64,000 nt of DNA from Loxodes magnus (taxonomy: Eukaryota; Ciliophora; Karyorelictea; Loxodida; Loxodidae). A program made the position numbers and the translations under genes. The notes beneath the pieces were generated by a model. That model made no database searches, was not told the origin of the DNA, and worked only from the letters and a program-made list of their open reading frames with translations. Below, in pieces: positions 15,055 through 26,343 of this stretch; position 1 is the stretch's first letter; each line of letters opens with the position of its first letter. The stretch is taken from NCBI GenBank assembly GCA_946699065.1, contig CAMPDV010000256.1, positions 1 to 64,000 on the forward strand, written 5' to 3'.

Positions 15055-15160
15055 TTTGGAAAATTTGTTCCTTTCTGACCTTTATCTATCCCGATTTCCC
15101 CCAGTTTGTTCCGTCCGAAAAAAGTCTTGCAGTGTAAAAAGCTGAGTAAAAAAACAAAAT
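15055..15160 (+). repeat. Left direct repeat flanking a minisatellite
   Basis: A roughly 105-bp unit with the landmarks TTCCTTTCTGACC, CCCGATTTCCCCCAG, TTGTTCCGTCC and AGTGTAAAAAGCTGAG. It recurs in the same orientation at 15735-15850. The pair brackets the AAAACCAAAATC minisatellite. The order repeat-core-repeat resembles a small element with terminal direct repeats, but no coding content was found. Confidence 0.75.
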
Positions 15161-15229
15161 TAAATTTTTCACGATTTAATGCTATAAATACTCTTATTCG
15201 CCTTTCATTTAGCTCTAAAAATCAAAAAA

Positions 15230-15720
15230 AATACCAAAACCCAATTCTTAAAACTTTTATCATGCAACAAAATCTAAAATTTTCAAATCAAAAAAAAAAC
15301 AAAAACTTGCAAAACCAAAACTTAAATCTTCAAAAGCAAAATACAAAATCGAAAATTTTCAAACCCAAATCCAAAATTTTCATAACCAAAATCAAAAAAT
15401 TTCAAAACCAAAATCAAAAATTTCAAAACCAAAATCAAAAAATTCAAAACCAAAATCAAAAAAATTAAAAACCAAAATCGAAAAATTAAAAACCAAAATC
15501 AAAAAATTCAAAACCAAAATCAAAAAATTCAAAACCAAAATCAAAAAATTCAAAACCAAAATCAAAAAATTTCAAAACCAAAATCAAAAAATTCAAAACC
15601 AAAATCAAAAAATTCAAAACCAAAATCGAAAAATTCAAAACCAAAATCGAAAAAATTCAAAACCAAAATCGAAAAAATTCAAAACCAAAATCAAAAATTT
15701 CAAAACCAAAATCAAAAACC
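15230..15720. repeat. CAAAACCAAAATCAAAAAATT minisatellite
   Basis: About 25 imperfect copies of a 17-21 bp unit (core CAAAACCAAAATC followed by A/T). It gives an artificial Asn/Gln/Lys-rich frame at 15106-15468 that should not be taken as a gene. Confidence 0.9.
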
Positions 15721-15734
15721 TTTAATGCTTTTAA

Positions 15735-15850
15735 AATTGTTCTTGAAAAAATTTATTCCTTTCTGACCTCATTTCAATCCCGAAATCCCCCAGCTTGTTC
15801 CGTCCCAACTCAGCCCTATAGTGTAAAACGCTGAGCAAAAAAAGGCTTTG
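15735..15850 (+). repeat. Right direct repeat flanking the minisatellite
   Basis: The second copy of the 15055-15160 unit shares TTCCTTTCTGACC, AATCCCCCAGCTTGTTCCGTCC and AGTGTAAAACGCTGAG. It continues with GGCTTTGACGTTTTTCGCC, which the left copy lacks. Confidence 0.75.
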
Positions 15851-16044
15851 ACGTTTTTCGCCATTTTCACGGCTTCTAACTCATGAAAATTTAATCTGCT
15901 GCACATTAAATGCAGTACAGTAAATTTTTCCTACTTAAAAATAGTAACAAACGTAATTAAATTTTATAACAAATTAAAAAAATAAACTTCGCGCTTGCAC
16001 GTAACTCAAACAAATTCTAAGACTTTAATATAAAATTAAAAAAA

Positions 16045-16265
16045 ATTTTATCTCTAGCACATCACTCGAAAATTTTCCTAACACTAGAAAAATTTAGAAC
16101 TTTTTGCTCTAGTATATACCTCGAAAATTTTCCTGACACTAGAAAATTTAAAAATTTTTTAGTCTAGTATGTACTTCAAAAATTTTTCCTGACACTTGAA
16201 AATTTAAAAATTTTCTAGTCTAGTACATACCTCAAAAATTTTTCCTGACACTTGAAAAAAATTTT
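16045..16265. repeat. Four-copy tandem repeat, about 55 bp
   Basis: Four imperfect units built on CTAGTAnnTACNTC, AAAATTTTCCTGACACT and GAAAATTTAAAAATTTT. The repeat lies about 220 bp past the stop codon of the WD40 gene. The rest of 15850-16480 is AT-rich without recognised content. Confidence 0.85.
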
Positions 16266-16481
16266 TTTGAACTCTGATTTTAAAATTGAATTAAACAAAT
16301 AATAATAAAAATAAATAAGTTCAATAAAAAGACTTAGAAAAAATACAAAATCTTAGAAAATTTTTAAATTTACTTATAATAATAATAAAGAGAAGAACTT
16401 AAGCAATAATAATAAAGACTTAGAAAATTTGAAATGTTAAATGTAAAAATAAATAGTTTAAATATTTTAAAATCGAATAGA

Positions 16482-18830
16482 TCACCTGATGTATCTCTAC
16501 TTGTCCTCCACACTCATTGCAGTATTAGCCATTACGCAATTCTAAAATCTTAATCCATAGTCAGCATATACCTTGTTCCAGTCAGTCTATAATAAATGTG
16601 GTGTTAAATTTAAATTTACCTATTGTTAGTTATTAGTATCTATTCCATTCAATATCCTTCCTAAGTTCCATCTACGGAAATTGTAATCACTTGATTAGTT
16701 AAGATTACCGTAATATGGACAATATTTAACTCCGTTACTCGATACCAACCATTAGTTGTCCCTAGATAATGATAAACTACCCACTGTGTCTGTATGACCC
16801 AAAAGCACACAGATACACTATCCATTATTGATATTTCATATTCTTATACTCTTGTCATAAGATCCAGATAAGATATATTTGTTGTTGCTCGAGAATATTA
16901 CCGATAAGATGTAAGAGGTGTGACCCGAAAAGACCTTTGTACAAGACAGAGTTCGAGAGTTCCATAGACGAATAGTTTAGTCATAAGATCCAGATATGAT
17001 GTAAGTGGAATCACGGGATATAGCCACAGCACATACATAACTTGTGTGACCACTCATGGTCTTACAGGTACCTGTCTTGATATTGTAAAGTCTAAGAGTA
17101 TTATCATGACTTCCCGATATGATGAACTCTGAATCACTGGATATAGCCACAGATCATACATAATCTGTGTGACCACTCATGGTCTTACAGGTACCTGTCT
17201 TGACGTCCCATAGTCTCACCGTCTCATCTCTACTTCCCGATACGATGAACTCTGAATCACTGGATATAGCCACAGATAATACATAACTAGTGTGACCACT
17301 CATGGTCTTACAGGTACCTGTCTTGACGTCCCATAGTCTCACCGTCTTATCTACACTTCCCGATACGATGAACTCTGAATCACTGGATATAGCCACAGCA
17401 TATACATAATCTGTGTGACCACTCATGGTCTTACAGGTACCTTCAGCTATGTTGTAGAGTCTTAAAGTTTTGTCAAGGGAAGCAGATACTATTAAGTTAG
17501 CATCTGAAGAGATGGCAACCGATGTGACTGAGTCTGTATGTCCAGTGAGTATGTGAGGGTGTTCGGAGGAGATTGAGGTAAGGTTAGCGTTGGAGAGGTC
17601 GCAGTTGATAAACTTTGTGTTACTGAGGTTTGATGATGTTAGGTTTGAGTTAGCGAAATTACAGGAGGTGAAGGTTGTGTCCGATAAATTAGAGTTAGTT
17701 AATTCAGTGTTCTGGAAGTTTTGATTGGTGAACGCGAAGTTCATGTAGTTTAAGATTGTTAGGGTGTTTGAAGCTACTTATGCTACTCCTTATTGAGATT
17801 TACATAACTGGATTATCTAACTCAGCTTTTACTGTATTTATTAATCTGCCACTTATGATAGTTGTAACAGAATTTAAACCTAATCAGTTAATCCTGGTTT
17901 GCTTAGAGGACCTTGCTTTAACATTACTAAATTTACATTCTCTTGCTTTAATTGATTCAACAACTGCTTTAGTTTTTCAAACGTTAGATTTGTGAAATCC
18001 TAGATTATAAACTTGCTCATATTTTATTACTCTTGTTTTTATATTTAGATCTAAACTTCAGGCTATATTGTAATGCTTGCTGCTTAACAAATCTCATTCA
18101 CTACGTTGACTTGCTTGAAATAGTTTTGAATTAGCATCTCTGCCTCATTTAAATTTAATTACTAACCATTGGACTTCTAACTTAAATAACTACATACATT
18201 GAACATACATGATTGAACAATAATTCCTAAATTTTGGATATTCATTTGCTAACTCTAACTTCTTTTCAATTCATCAATCTCACGCTAGATTGAATTAAAT
18301 TCTTATTGCCCTAGTTTTTATTAGTATTAACCTGTTGATTATTATTAAAATTCACTTGCAGCTTACAACTTAGACAAACGTTTCAGTAAATTCTTGATCT
18401 TATTATTAGTAACAGCAATCTAATCAGTTAAAATCTTGAGTATCTACTGATGCGATATGGCCTATATACTCTACATAAATTATGAGCTGCCTTAAACAAC
18501 TTCTTTTATTTCATTATGGTAATTTTATTTCAAGACTTAATATCCTTACAACCATTGGTACTACTCTTGAAGCTTTACTTACTCAACAGTTTAGATCTAT
18601 TAATGCCTTGGTATTTACTACTACACTTGCTGTTAAACTACATATCCTTATAACTATTCAGGCTGTATGTAGTAAACTTGCTTATGAACTTTGCATTTGA
18701 TTTCTTAAGTAAACTAAAATACTGTTTTAAGACAAAATAAACATGAAATACAACCACAAGGTAATTGCTTAGACACTCTCTCGTCTTAATCGAATTGTTT
18801 TTTACAGTTTGGACATTGATTGCTATCCAT
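16482..18830 (-). CDS. RING-like / pentapeptide-repeat / WD40 protein
   Basis: One reading frame of 783 codons when TAA and TAG are read as Gln and internal TGA as Trp. The start is the ATG at 18830, directly followed by a RING-like zinc finger: C6-x2-C9, then C25-G-C27-x2-C30-x2-C33 and C46-x2-H49. Residues about 60-360 are Gln-rich and helical. Residues 363-420 are pentapeptide repeats (A/S-N-L/F type). Residues about 423-700 hold six clear WD40 repeats (GHT...S-G-S-x-D-x-T-x-R-L-W) and a weak seventh, enough for one seven-bladed propeller. Three repeats (17100-17430) are nearly identical over about 126 bp, so the array is recently expanded. Internal TGA codons 559 and 665 sit at Trp positions. 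The TGA at 16484-16482 is taken as the stop. No intron is needed. A RING plus WD40 layout suggests a ubiquitin-ligase-type scaffold, but this is inferred; the substrate is unknown. Confidence 0.9.
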
Positions 18831-19423
18831 TTATAAAGATTAAAAGAAATTTTAGTATATAGAAACTAATTATATTGAAATAAAAATTGATAAAGTATTT
18901 TTATTATTTAAAAATTAAATTTAAAATTTAAAAATTTAAATTAACGAAATATTTAATTATTTTTAAAGGAAAGAAAATTAAACAAATGTAATAAAAAAAA
19001 CCTAAAAAATAACAAATTAAAAATTCAAACTAGAACAAAATGAATTTTTAGCAAATTTTTTAGCTTTGAAAAAAAATGTAATTATATAATATTAAAAAAT
19101 TATTATAATAATGACTATACATTAAACATTTTAGTATGATGGTTAAAAAAAATATACAAGTGATTTTGAAGAATGAACAAATTATAACTAAAAAAAATTA
19201 GAAATTAATTAATCTAAAACAAATTTAGACAGTTATTCCACGAAAAAAATGATTAAAAAAAATATATATAAGAATTTAAAAAAAATGACTTAAGAAATAA
19301 AAAAATGGTGGACAAACTAAAATTATTTTTATTTAGCTCATAAAAAATAAGAGTAAGCATTAAACATCTATAATTACATCCACATCATCTTAAAAATAAT
19401 TTTTTTAATAAATAATAAATATG
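18831..19423. other. AT-rich intergenic stretch
   Basis: Very A-rich sequence upstream of the WD40 start. It presumably holds its promoter and the spacer to the LINE fragment. No repeat or gene-like frame was recognised. Confidence 0.5.
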
Positions 19424-19464
19424 GTTATAGAGAACGTAGCACCTAGTTGGTACGCAGCTCTTTC
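19424..19464 (-). other. LINE 3'-terminal hairpin, copy 1
   Basis: On the minus strand the element ends AAGAGCTGCGTACC...GGTGCTACGTTCTCT, a foldable hairpin followed by ATAACCATATTTATTATT. The same tail ends the sequences at 27841-27880, 27952-27993, 33126-33168 and 50766-50808. In LINEs a conserved 3' structure is used by the reverse transcriptase to select its template. Confidence 0.7.
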
Positions 19465-20520
19465 CATATCTCAATATATATCCGTTTCTTCAAGTAAGCA
19501 TTCAGGTAATAGAAATTCTTCTCTTATTAGTTACATATGTTCAACATTTTCCTAAATGTTAAATCTTGTTCTTCTGTCTTCTATCTAACCACGCTTTATT
19601 AGATCTTTATTGCAAGCTTAATTTATTTTTTCTTACATATCTTACTAATTTTAATTTCTATTTATTTTCTTCTTGATCAAGATTTTATAAACTCATAAAA
19701 ATTATCCAAATCTTGCTATATAGTCTTTTCCTATTTCTTTTGTTCATTCAATTTTCTTTTCTAAGTATACTTTTTTCCTTTTTTCTAATATATCTTTGAT
19801 ATAATCTTTTATTATCAAGTCAATTTTAGCTCTTTTTTACTCTTCTTAGGTTCTAATGAATTTTTCGAATTTTGCCGTACCTCATATTATATCAAATAAT
19901 TCCATTCCTTATCTCTCTACTCCTGTTGTTCTAAGATTTCAGATATATTATTATCTTTCTTCTTTGTATTCTGAATAGTTTTCTATGATATGCCTTTCGT
20001 TTTCTCTTGCCTCATTACAAAAAGGGCTTTTACTTGTCATAACTATGTGTCTTTCTTTTAAACAATCCTGGCTCCCATTACATCTCGTTCTTATTCTAAA
20101 TATGTATCATTCTTCTTCTTTTCTATTTTTATTATATCTCAAGTAGTTGGGTGATCCTACTGCATATTCATCAAATCATGTTTTTCTATACCGTAATGTT
20201 ATTATCATTTACTCCATTCTTTCTCTATCTTTTCTACGTATACTTTATATTCTCAAACTGCACGATTAATGTTTCTTCCCTTTTTAATTATTTTTACCAT
20301 CATCTATAAATATTTTTGTCCTAAATTTTTAATTCTAATTTTATTGCCATGCAATATTATTCAAATATAAAATTCTCTTCTTTACTTAAGTCAAACAATG
20401 GGTCTTTTGTTTTTCCTAAATTTCCTATTAATTAGCCTCTTAATCTCAACGTTTTTTGTCATAGATAATGTTTAAATTTCATAAACTGCAATTCGTGTTC
20501 TAACATCTCCTTTTGCACTT
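19424..20520 (-). pseudogene. LINE fragment, C-terminal zinc-finger part with 3' hairpin
   Basis: On the minus strand from 20160 downward, a frame with TAR=Gln gives the hallmark C-terminal zinc finger of non-LTR reverse transcriptases. It reads S-P-F-C-N-E-A-x2-N-E-R-H-I-I near 20026-19975, preceded by a basic R-T-R-C-N-G-S-Q-D segment. About 150 further codons stay open to near 19470. Upstream (20520-20130) the matching protein lies in another frame, so at least one frameshift is present. The element ends at the 19424-19464 hairpin and a T/A-rich tail. It lacks the palm domain and is 5' truncated. It is a decayed LINE; the clade cannot be fixed by eye. Confidence 0.75.
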
Positions 20521-21780
20521 AAAAAAGAACATCTATGATTGTTCGTAAAGATATTCTCTATATTATTTCTAAATTTAAACTTTAAACTTAAAGAGTTTTT
20601 ATACATCTATAACTGCAAGAATTGCTTCCTTCAATTATAGACATTAGTAAATTTTTTTAATTACTTTTAATTATAATCTTGATCTTAACAATTTTAAATT
20701 ACTTTAGTTTAATCTCATCTTTTATTTCTTCCTTTTATGATTTTTCCATTTCTAATAATTCTAATCTTCTTGACATAAGTTTCTTGTGAAATATTTTTTA
20801 ATCTAAATATCCTAAATAAGACTTATGAAAGGAGTTCATAAAACCTTAATCATATAATATAAGTCATCTTAAATCATAATTTCCAATCTTTTACAATAGT
20901 AAATATCTTATATTAGAATAGTATATACATTTAAAAATGTGCTCGAATGTATCACACTCTCCATACATACAGTAGGAATATCTATAGGATAGTGATGATC
21001 TTAAAGATCTTTTCGAAAGCTAAGGATTGGGTTCTAAATTAAATATAACGATAATTTCTTGTCTAAATTCTTTGTTCAACTTAGTGTAAGTAATTATTAG
21101 AAATTGATTAAGATTACTAAACTGCTCAGTATAAATTTTAGCTTTTTCATTTTCTTAAACTTTTGAGTATCTGTTTTATAGAAATATTTTCTATATTATC
21201 TCTAATTGTTCCATTACTTATTTTCCTAGAAATTATTTGCAATATGGAATCACTTCTGCCTCATAACTGAAAACTGAGCTTAGGAAAGTTTTTAACAATA
21301 CTTTTGAATTATATGATGTTAATCCCTTATTCATTATTATTTTTCTCGGTATTCATGTTTACATCTTTTACGCTGCTACTAGTCTATTCTCCATTTGCTT
21401 GTCAAAACTGATGTTTTATTTTATTATATGACCTAGGTATAAAAGTTCGTTTCTCTTTTGATCCTTTAACTGTCCATCTCGATAATTTATCCAGAATATT
21501 GTTCATCAAAATATTATTTTAATAGCTAAATAAAATAAGACCCTCATCGCTAGTAAATTTACTATCTTCAATTTGAATCTCAGAATTTTATATATTGAAT
21601 ATTTGGCCACTTTAATTTGCTATATTATTCGAGATTTTTAATTTCTCAAATCATATTTCACTTTAATTGATAAAAATTAATTACTACCTTTAGGTGAAAA
21701 ATGTTCTATTACCACTGAAGATATCCCTAATAACGAATATTAAGTTGATTTAATAAAATTGCGACTTGTTTAATTGCAAT
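20521..21780 (-). pseudogene. LINE reverse-transcriptase fragment
   Basis: Read from 21780 downward. A motif-C-like segment F-T-S-D-E-G-L-I-L-F lies near 21555, where active enzymes carry F/Y-A-D-D, so one catalytic Asp appears replaced. After a frameshift near 21480 come L-L-Y-L-G-H-I-I (motif E), the thumb signature L-L-K-T-F-L-S-S-V-F-S-Y-E-A-E (about 21300-21245) and a zinc finger C-M-Y-G-E-C-D-T-F-E-H-I-F-K-C (20971-20928). The frame then runs on to about 20600. This is the classic order palm, thumb, C-terminal zinc finger of a non-LTR retrotransposon. A second zinc finger in 19424-20520 implies two tandem LINE remnants rather than one element. Motif A was not found. Confidence 0.8.
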
Positions 21781-21994
21781 TAGTCCCTTAAAGAATTTTT
21801 TTTCAGAAATTACTAAGTTTGTAAGATTTAGGTAATTCAAACTCATAAAAATTTAAGGTGATTGTGATTATAAAAAGAGAATGGGTTTATCTTTTTTAAT
21901 AAAACACATAGTTAAGCTTGAATCTTGCAATGAACATCCATATCCTTATGAATGATTGACTTAAAGCTTCATTCTCACCCTCCTCTGAAAATTT

Positions 21995-22215
21995 CACATT
22001 GATTTAAGCAAGTAGAATAGTTCGAGCAATCAAGAAGGTAATCATGTTAAAGAATGTATAATGTGTGATCTTCATTTTCGCTTGCTTAGTAAATAGTCTC
22101 AGTACCCTATAGTTGAAAAACAGACAAGAAAAGAGAAGAGAAGACAAGGAAGAAGAGGCATCAAGTAGCATTAATGGTGAAGGATGCCAGATACTAAGGT
22201 CTCTTAGGGTAACTC
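21995..22215 (+). mobile_element. Dispersed repeat family E, copy 1
   Basis: Matches the reverse complement of 28070-28205. Both copies can be read as H-Q-V-x-L-M-x-K-D-A-R-Y-Q-G when TAA/TAG is Gln, so the block may be a piece of coding sequence rather than a pure SINE. The 5' and 3' flanks of the two copies differ. Confidence 0.65.
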
Positions 22216-25200
22216 TTCTTAAGCAAGCTAAATTTTTATTTAAGTTTAATAAAATTACTTAGACTTTATTTAAAAAAGTGAAAGAGAGTCTCTATCATTT
22301 AATACTGAAATATTAAACGCATTTATTATGAAATTTGAATAACTTGCTGGCATTTTTAATCATTATATAATTGAACTTTAGGAAGAGTTCTTTTCAGTAT
22401 TCATTGAATCATTCTAAGCATTTATTTCTTTATTATCTTCCTGTCAGTATTCTGCATAATATAAATGGACTTTGTCAAATTTTGCCAGGAGAAAACTTTG
22501 GATAAATTTAGATTAATAGTTGAAAAAATTATGATAGAGAAAATAGATTTTTTTTAAAGGAATCTTATTTAAAGAAATAAAATTAAATGCAGAGAGGAGG
22601 CAAACAAGTAATAAATATAGCTAAAGATATGATTCTTAATGAGGCAATAAAATTTATTTTATAAATTAATATATCTCTACTTTTCAAGCAACTGCTATTT
22701 TAATTTCACTCTTTAGCTTCCCATTCTCTGTTTTTTCAGCAAAGTAAATTTCTTTATTCTTTTAAAAAAATTAATAAAATTAGTTATTTTAAGCTTTTAG
22801 CAAATATATCTATTCATAATTTATCTTAATAAATTTGATATTAATGTATAAAGCATAATATATAAGCTTTATGTATAAATCGATATATTCATTATTATAA
22901 TTAAGTTGATTATCAATTATTGATATTTAAGTGAGTTATAATCCTAAGTTACTAACATTTTTTAAACAATTTTATTAATTTAACCTTCTTTTAACTTAGC
23001 TTTCTACCTATTTTTACTCAGAGTGATTGAGTAAAAGTTAAGAGAGCATATTAAATTATGATAAAATTACTTATGAACCATATAGATAATATTGACATTT
23101 CCTAACATCGAAAGATTAAATAAATAATCCAAGTGCGCTATCCTTAAATTTATTTTATTAAGCTAATTTCCTAGAGGTATTTTAAAGTGTAATCATTTTC
23201 GAAATTATTAAATAGATTACTAAGATAATAGTAACTATAATCTGAGTTCTTCTTAATTTAATTCACTTCATATTTATTTAAATTTGTTTCTTCATTATTA
23301 CAAGAGTACTTTAAAGCTTTTATTTGCTTTTAGTTATTTAAAAATAAAATAATTTAGAACCAATATTCTTAAAGTTTTATTTTAACTTTCAAATTAATAT
23401 GAATGATATTTGCTTATTTAAATACCCTAGAAAGCAGAAATTTCAGGATAATTATAAATTTGGTTAAAATAGACAAACATCACAATTTTCTAATTTATTG
23501 CTTCTCGTACATATCGGCCTTTAAAATTAAAAATTAATTTAAGAATAAAATAAATAAAAAAGTTTTGAATAATAATTGTTAAATGAGAATGATATTTAAT
23601 TTTTGAAATGCTAGAAATAGTTATCCATATAAGATTTTATAATAAATAGAAATTTTTAATTTCTAAATTATTTGTTTCTTATGTTTTAGTCATCTTTCTT
23701 TATTTATTTCTTAGTTAATTGTTAACACCAAGATGCTCTTATTGATTCCCTTTAAAAAATAATATTATTAAATAAAAACAAGGTTCTAAGCTTATTTAAA
23801 AGAATTCGAATAGCTTTCCTTATAATTCATAATTAAGTTATAATCAGATTAGAGTCATTATAAAATCTCGAAGAAATTCCAAGAAAAAGATATTAAATGA
23901 GAAATTTTAAAATACATTAATCATATCATTTCCCTAGAAAATAAAAGTATTTTTATAGAAACTAAATTTTATAGTTATATACTTTAAAAGTAAAAGAATA
24001 TGAATGAACTTTACAAGATTTTATAATGATTAAAGGATACCAATATATTTTATGTACAAATGAGATTTATTTAATTTCTAAATTTAGCTATATTTCTTTT
24101 AAAATTAAGTTCCTAATTAAATAATAAATTTTTAAAATATTTAGAATATTTCTTAAATATTTTAAAGAATCAGTTAATAAATCTAAGAAAATTAAGATTT
24201 AAAATAACTTTTAAATTTTAGGTAAATTCATTAATTTTAATGATAATTTTCTATAACTTAATATTAAAGTCGAGCTTTGAACTAAAATAAAATGAATTTA
24301 AATTAAGATTATGATTAGCAAATATTCAGCACTTTAACCTCAGAGAGAAAGTTTAAATTTGCTTCAAACTAAAAAATTATTACCACAATAAATCTATTCT
24401 AATCTTATGTTCCTAGTAAAATTTGAATCATTATATAACTAAACCTACAGAGAGATTTTATATATAAATTATTTCAATTTATTTTTCATCTTTCTAGAAT
24501 TTAAGAATAAAAAACTATTAAAAAGAAAATAGATGTAAAAATGTAAAACTAAAATTAAAAAAATTGTATTCTAGCTTGAAATAAAACAAACTTAAGCTTT
24601 ATATGTGGAATCAAAGAAAATTGATAAAAAAATAATATAAAAAAAATAATAATATACGAATTAAGATAGAGAATACTAGTATTTTTATTTTGGAATAAAA
24701 ATAATCGTAAGCTAATAGACTTTTTATATATTATTAATTATTAATTTAGCAAAAAATTAAAAAGTGTATATAAGCGATTAATAATAGAAGGAAATAATTC
24801 ATTTATTATAATTATTATGAAGAGTACTTAATTTATTTAAAAGCATCATGATAAAGCAATTCTAAAGTTAAGTTTTATAATCAAAAAGCAAGTAAAATTT
24901 ATTAAGAATTGTCTAAATTAAATTTTTTTAATTTTAAGGCTATTAAAATTTTGGATTTTATCAAGTCTTTCTAAATAATTATATCTTTAACTCTTTATTT
25001 TTATTTAATTTTAAAATAAGAGTGTATGCATTTAAATTATTTATTTACATCTTTAGTTGGTGATTCTTTATTTTAAGTCTATTTTATTTGCAATGCTTTT
25101 TATTTTTAGTAGAGAAATGAGCTTATATGCTTAAAGGTATTTAATAATTTATGAGCATCAATTATTTAATTTTGATATTTTTCTTAATAATTAATTGAAT

Positions 25201-26031
25201 TTTAAAACTATATTATAACTTTCCTAGTTAATAAATTTAAGTGTATAAGCAACTTTAATTTAGCATTTTTCCTTCACATTAGTTATTTTAAGTCATTATG
25301 TTCATATTATTTAATTCAAAAATAACTTGAAATCTTTTTACTTTCCTTAAGAGCAGAAGATAAAATTTTATAAGCACGGAAAATATAGACGAAATTGTTC
25401 TAAATAAGCAAAAGTTAGCTACCAGTTCCTCAAGCATCGATTAAATGGATAGAAAAATACCACATTTTAAAAGAAACAACAAATATCTATAACTTAAAAT
25501 TTGAAAATCTTATCATTAAATTAAATTATTTTTATGTTCCTAGCTAATTTAATTTAGGATTTTAAAAGAGCTATTGCAATAATTTTTTCCAAGCTGAAAG
25601 TTAAAAAATTCGAATAATACTAAAATTTATTTTTTAAATAAAGTTCCAGCACCGCCTCGTAATTGTTAACCAGAAAAAAAATTAAGTTTCTGATAATTAA
25701 TTTAAATTGAAATCTGAGAAGAAAAATTTTAAAATTTCCATATTAATATGCGATTTTTAGAGTCATAGTACGCTGAACTTTAAGATGTTTGATTACACCT
25801 AAAATAAGAAAATATCTTAAATAAGAAAAATAGAAAAATCTTTAATCAAAGAAATGTATTTTAGTTATTAATGATGAATTAAAAATAAGGAAAAACATGA
25901 AAAATTTAATAAAAGCACCAAATTTTATTTTAAAACAAAAAACTCAATTAAAATTAATTAAAAGCTATACTAAAGAATATATAAAGTAATTTAATGAAGA
26001 ATATATTAAAATCATTTAATTCTAAAAAATA
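22216..26031 (-). pseudogene. LRR-like coding remnants
   Basis: I translated 25265 down to 24610 on the minus strand. Two hundred or so codons stay open, with leucine-rich units such as L-I-H-L-N-L-L and L-T-L-E-L-L-Y-H-D-A-F-K-Q. The sequence resembles 30655-30215 (shared words and order), so the two are old paralogues. The rest of the interval has the same base skew but was not fully translated. I infer a decayed member of the minus-strand LRR family of which 52909-55171 is the intact example. Confidence 0.45.
26016..26031. repeat. Target-site duplication, left
   Basis: TTAATTCTAAAAAATA, repeated exactly at 26344-26359. It brackets SINE-like family A copy 2. Confidence 0.85.
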
Positions 26032-26343
26032 TAATTAAAAAGATGGTGGGAGCTGAGATTGACCTTCTGAATCATACTTTCTGGTTTTATGGCTAGGAAC
26101 AAGTTCCTTTCCTGTCGCTGAGAAAGTCTTTGGTCAAAATCAACCTTTGCAAGGGAACGCCTTCCTCTTGATTATCCACTCCTGGTAGGGGCTTGAAGCC
26201 TGGCTGCCCATAGCGATGGAGCTCCCTGGCAACTGCTTTTCGAAAGCAACAGGATATCCCCGTTATCCCATAAAGGGAGTGTTGGGGTCGTTAAACCGCA
26301 AGAAGTTTCAGTCCAAAAACTCTTTAAGTTTAAAATTAATTAA
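26032..26343 (+). mobile_element. SINE-like family A, copy 2, with 16-bp target-site duplication
   Basis: A 312-bp insertion framed by an exact 16-bp direct repeat, the signature of target-primed insertion. Between the repeats is the family A core, from GATGGTGGGAGCTGAGATTG to GTCCAAAAACTC. Its location inside LRR-like sequence shows it inserted after that sequence was in place. No polymerase III A/B box could be assigned with confidence, so SINE is by size, copy number and duplication only. Confidence 0.85.

Noticed and set aside
14863..15468. Standard-code frames of 61 and 120 residues
   Set aside because: They run through T-rich sequence and the AAAACCAAAATC minisatellite; composition explains them.
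17756..18700. Plus-strand frames of 79 and 72 residues
   Set aside because: They are antisense shadows of the WD40 gene.
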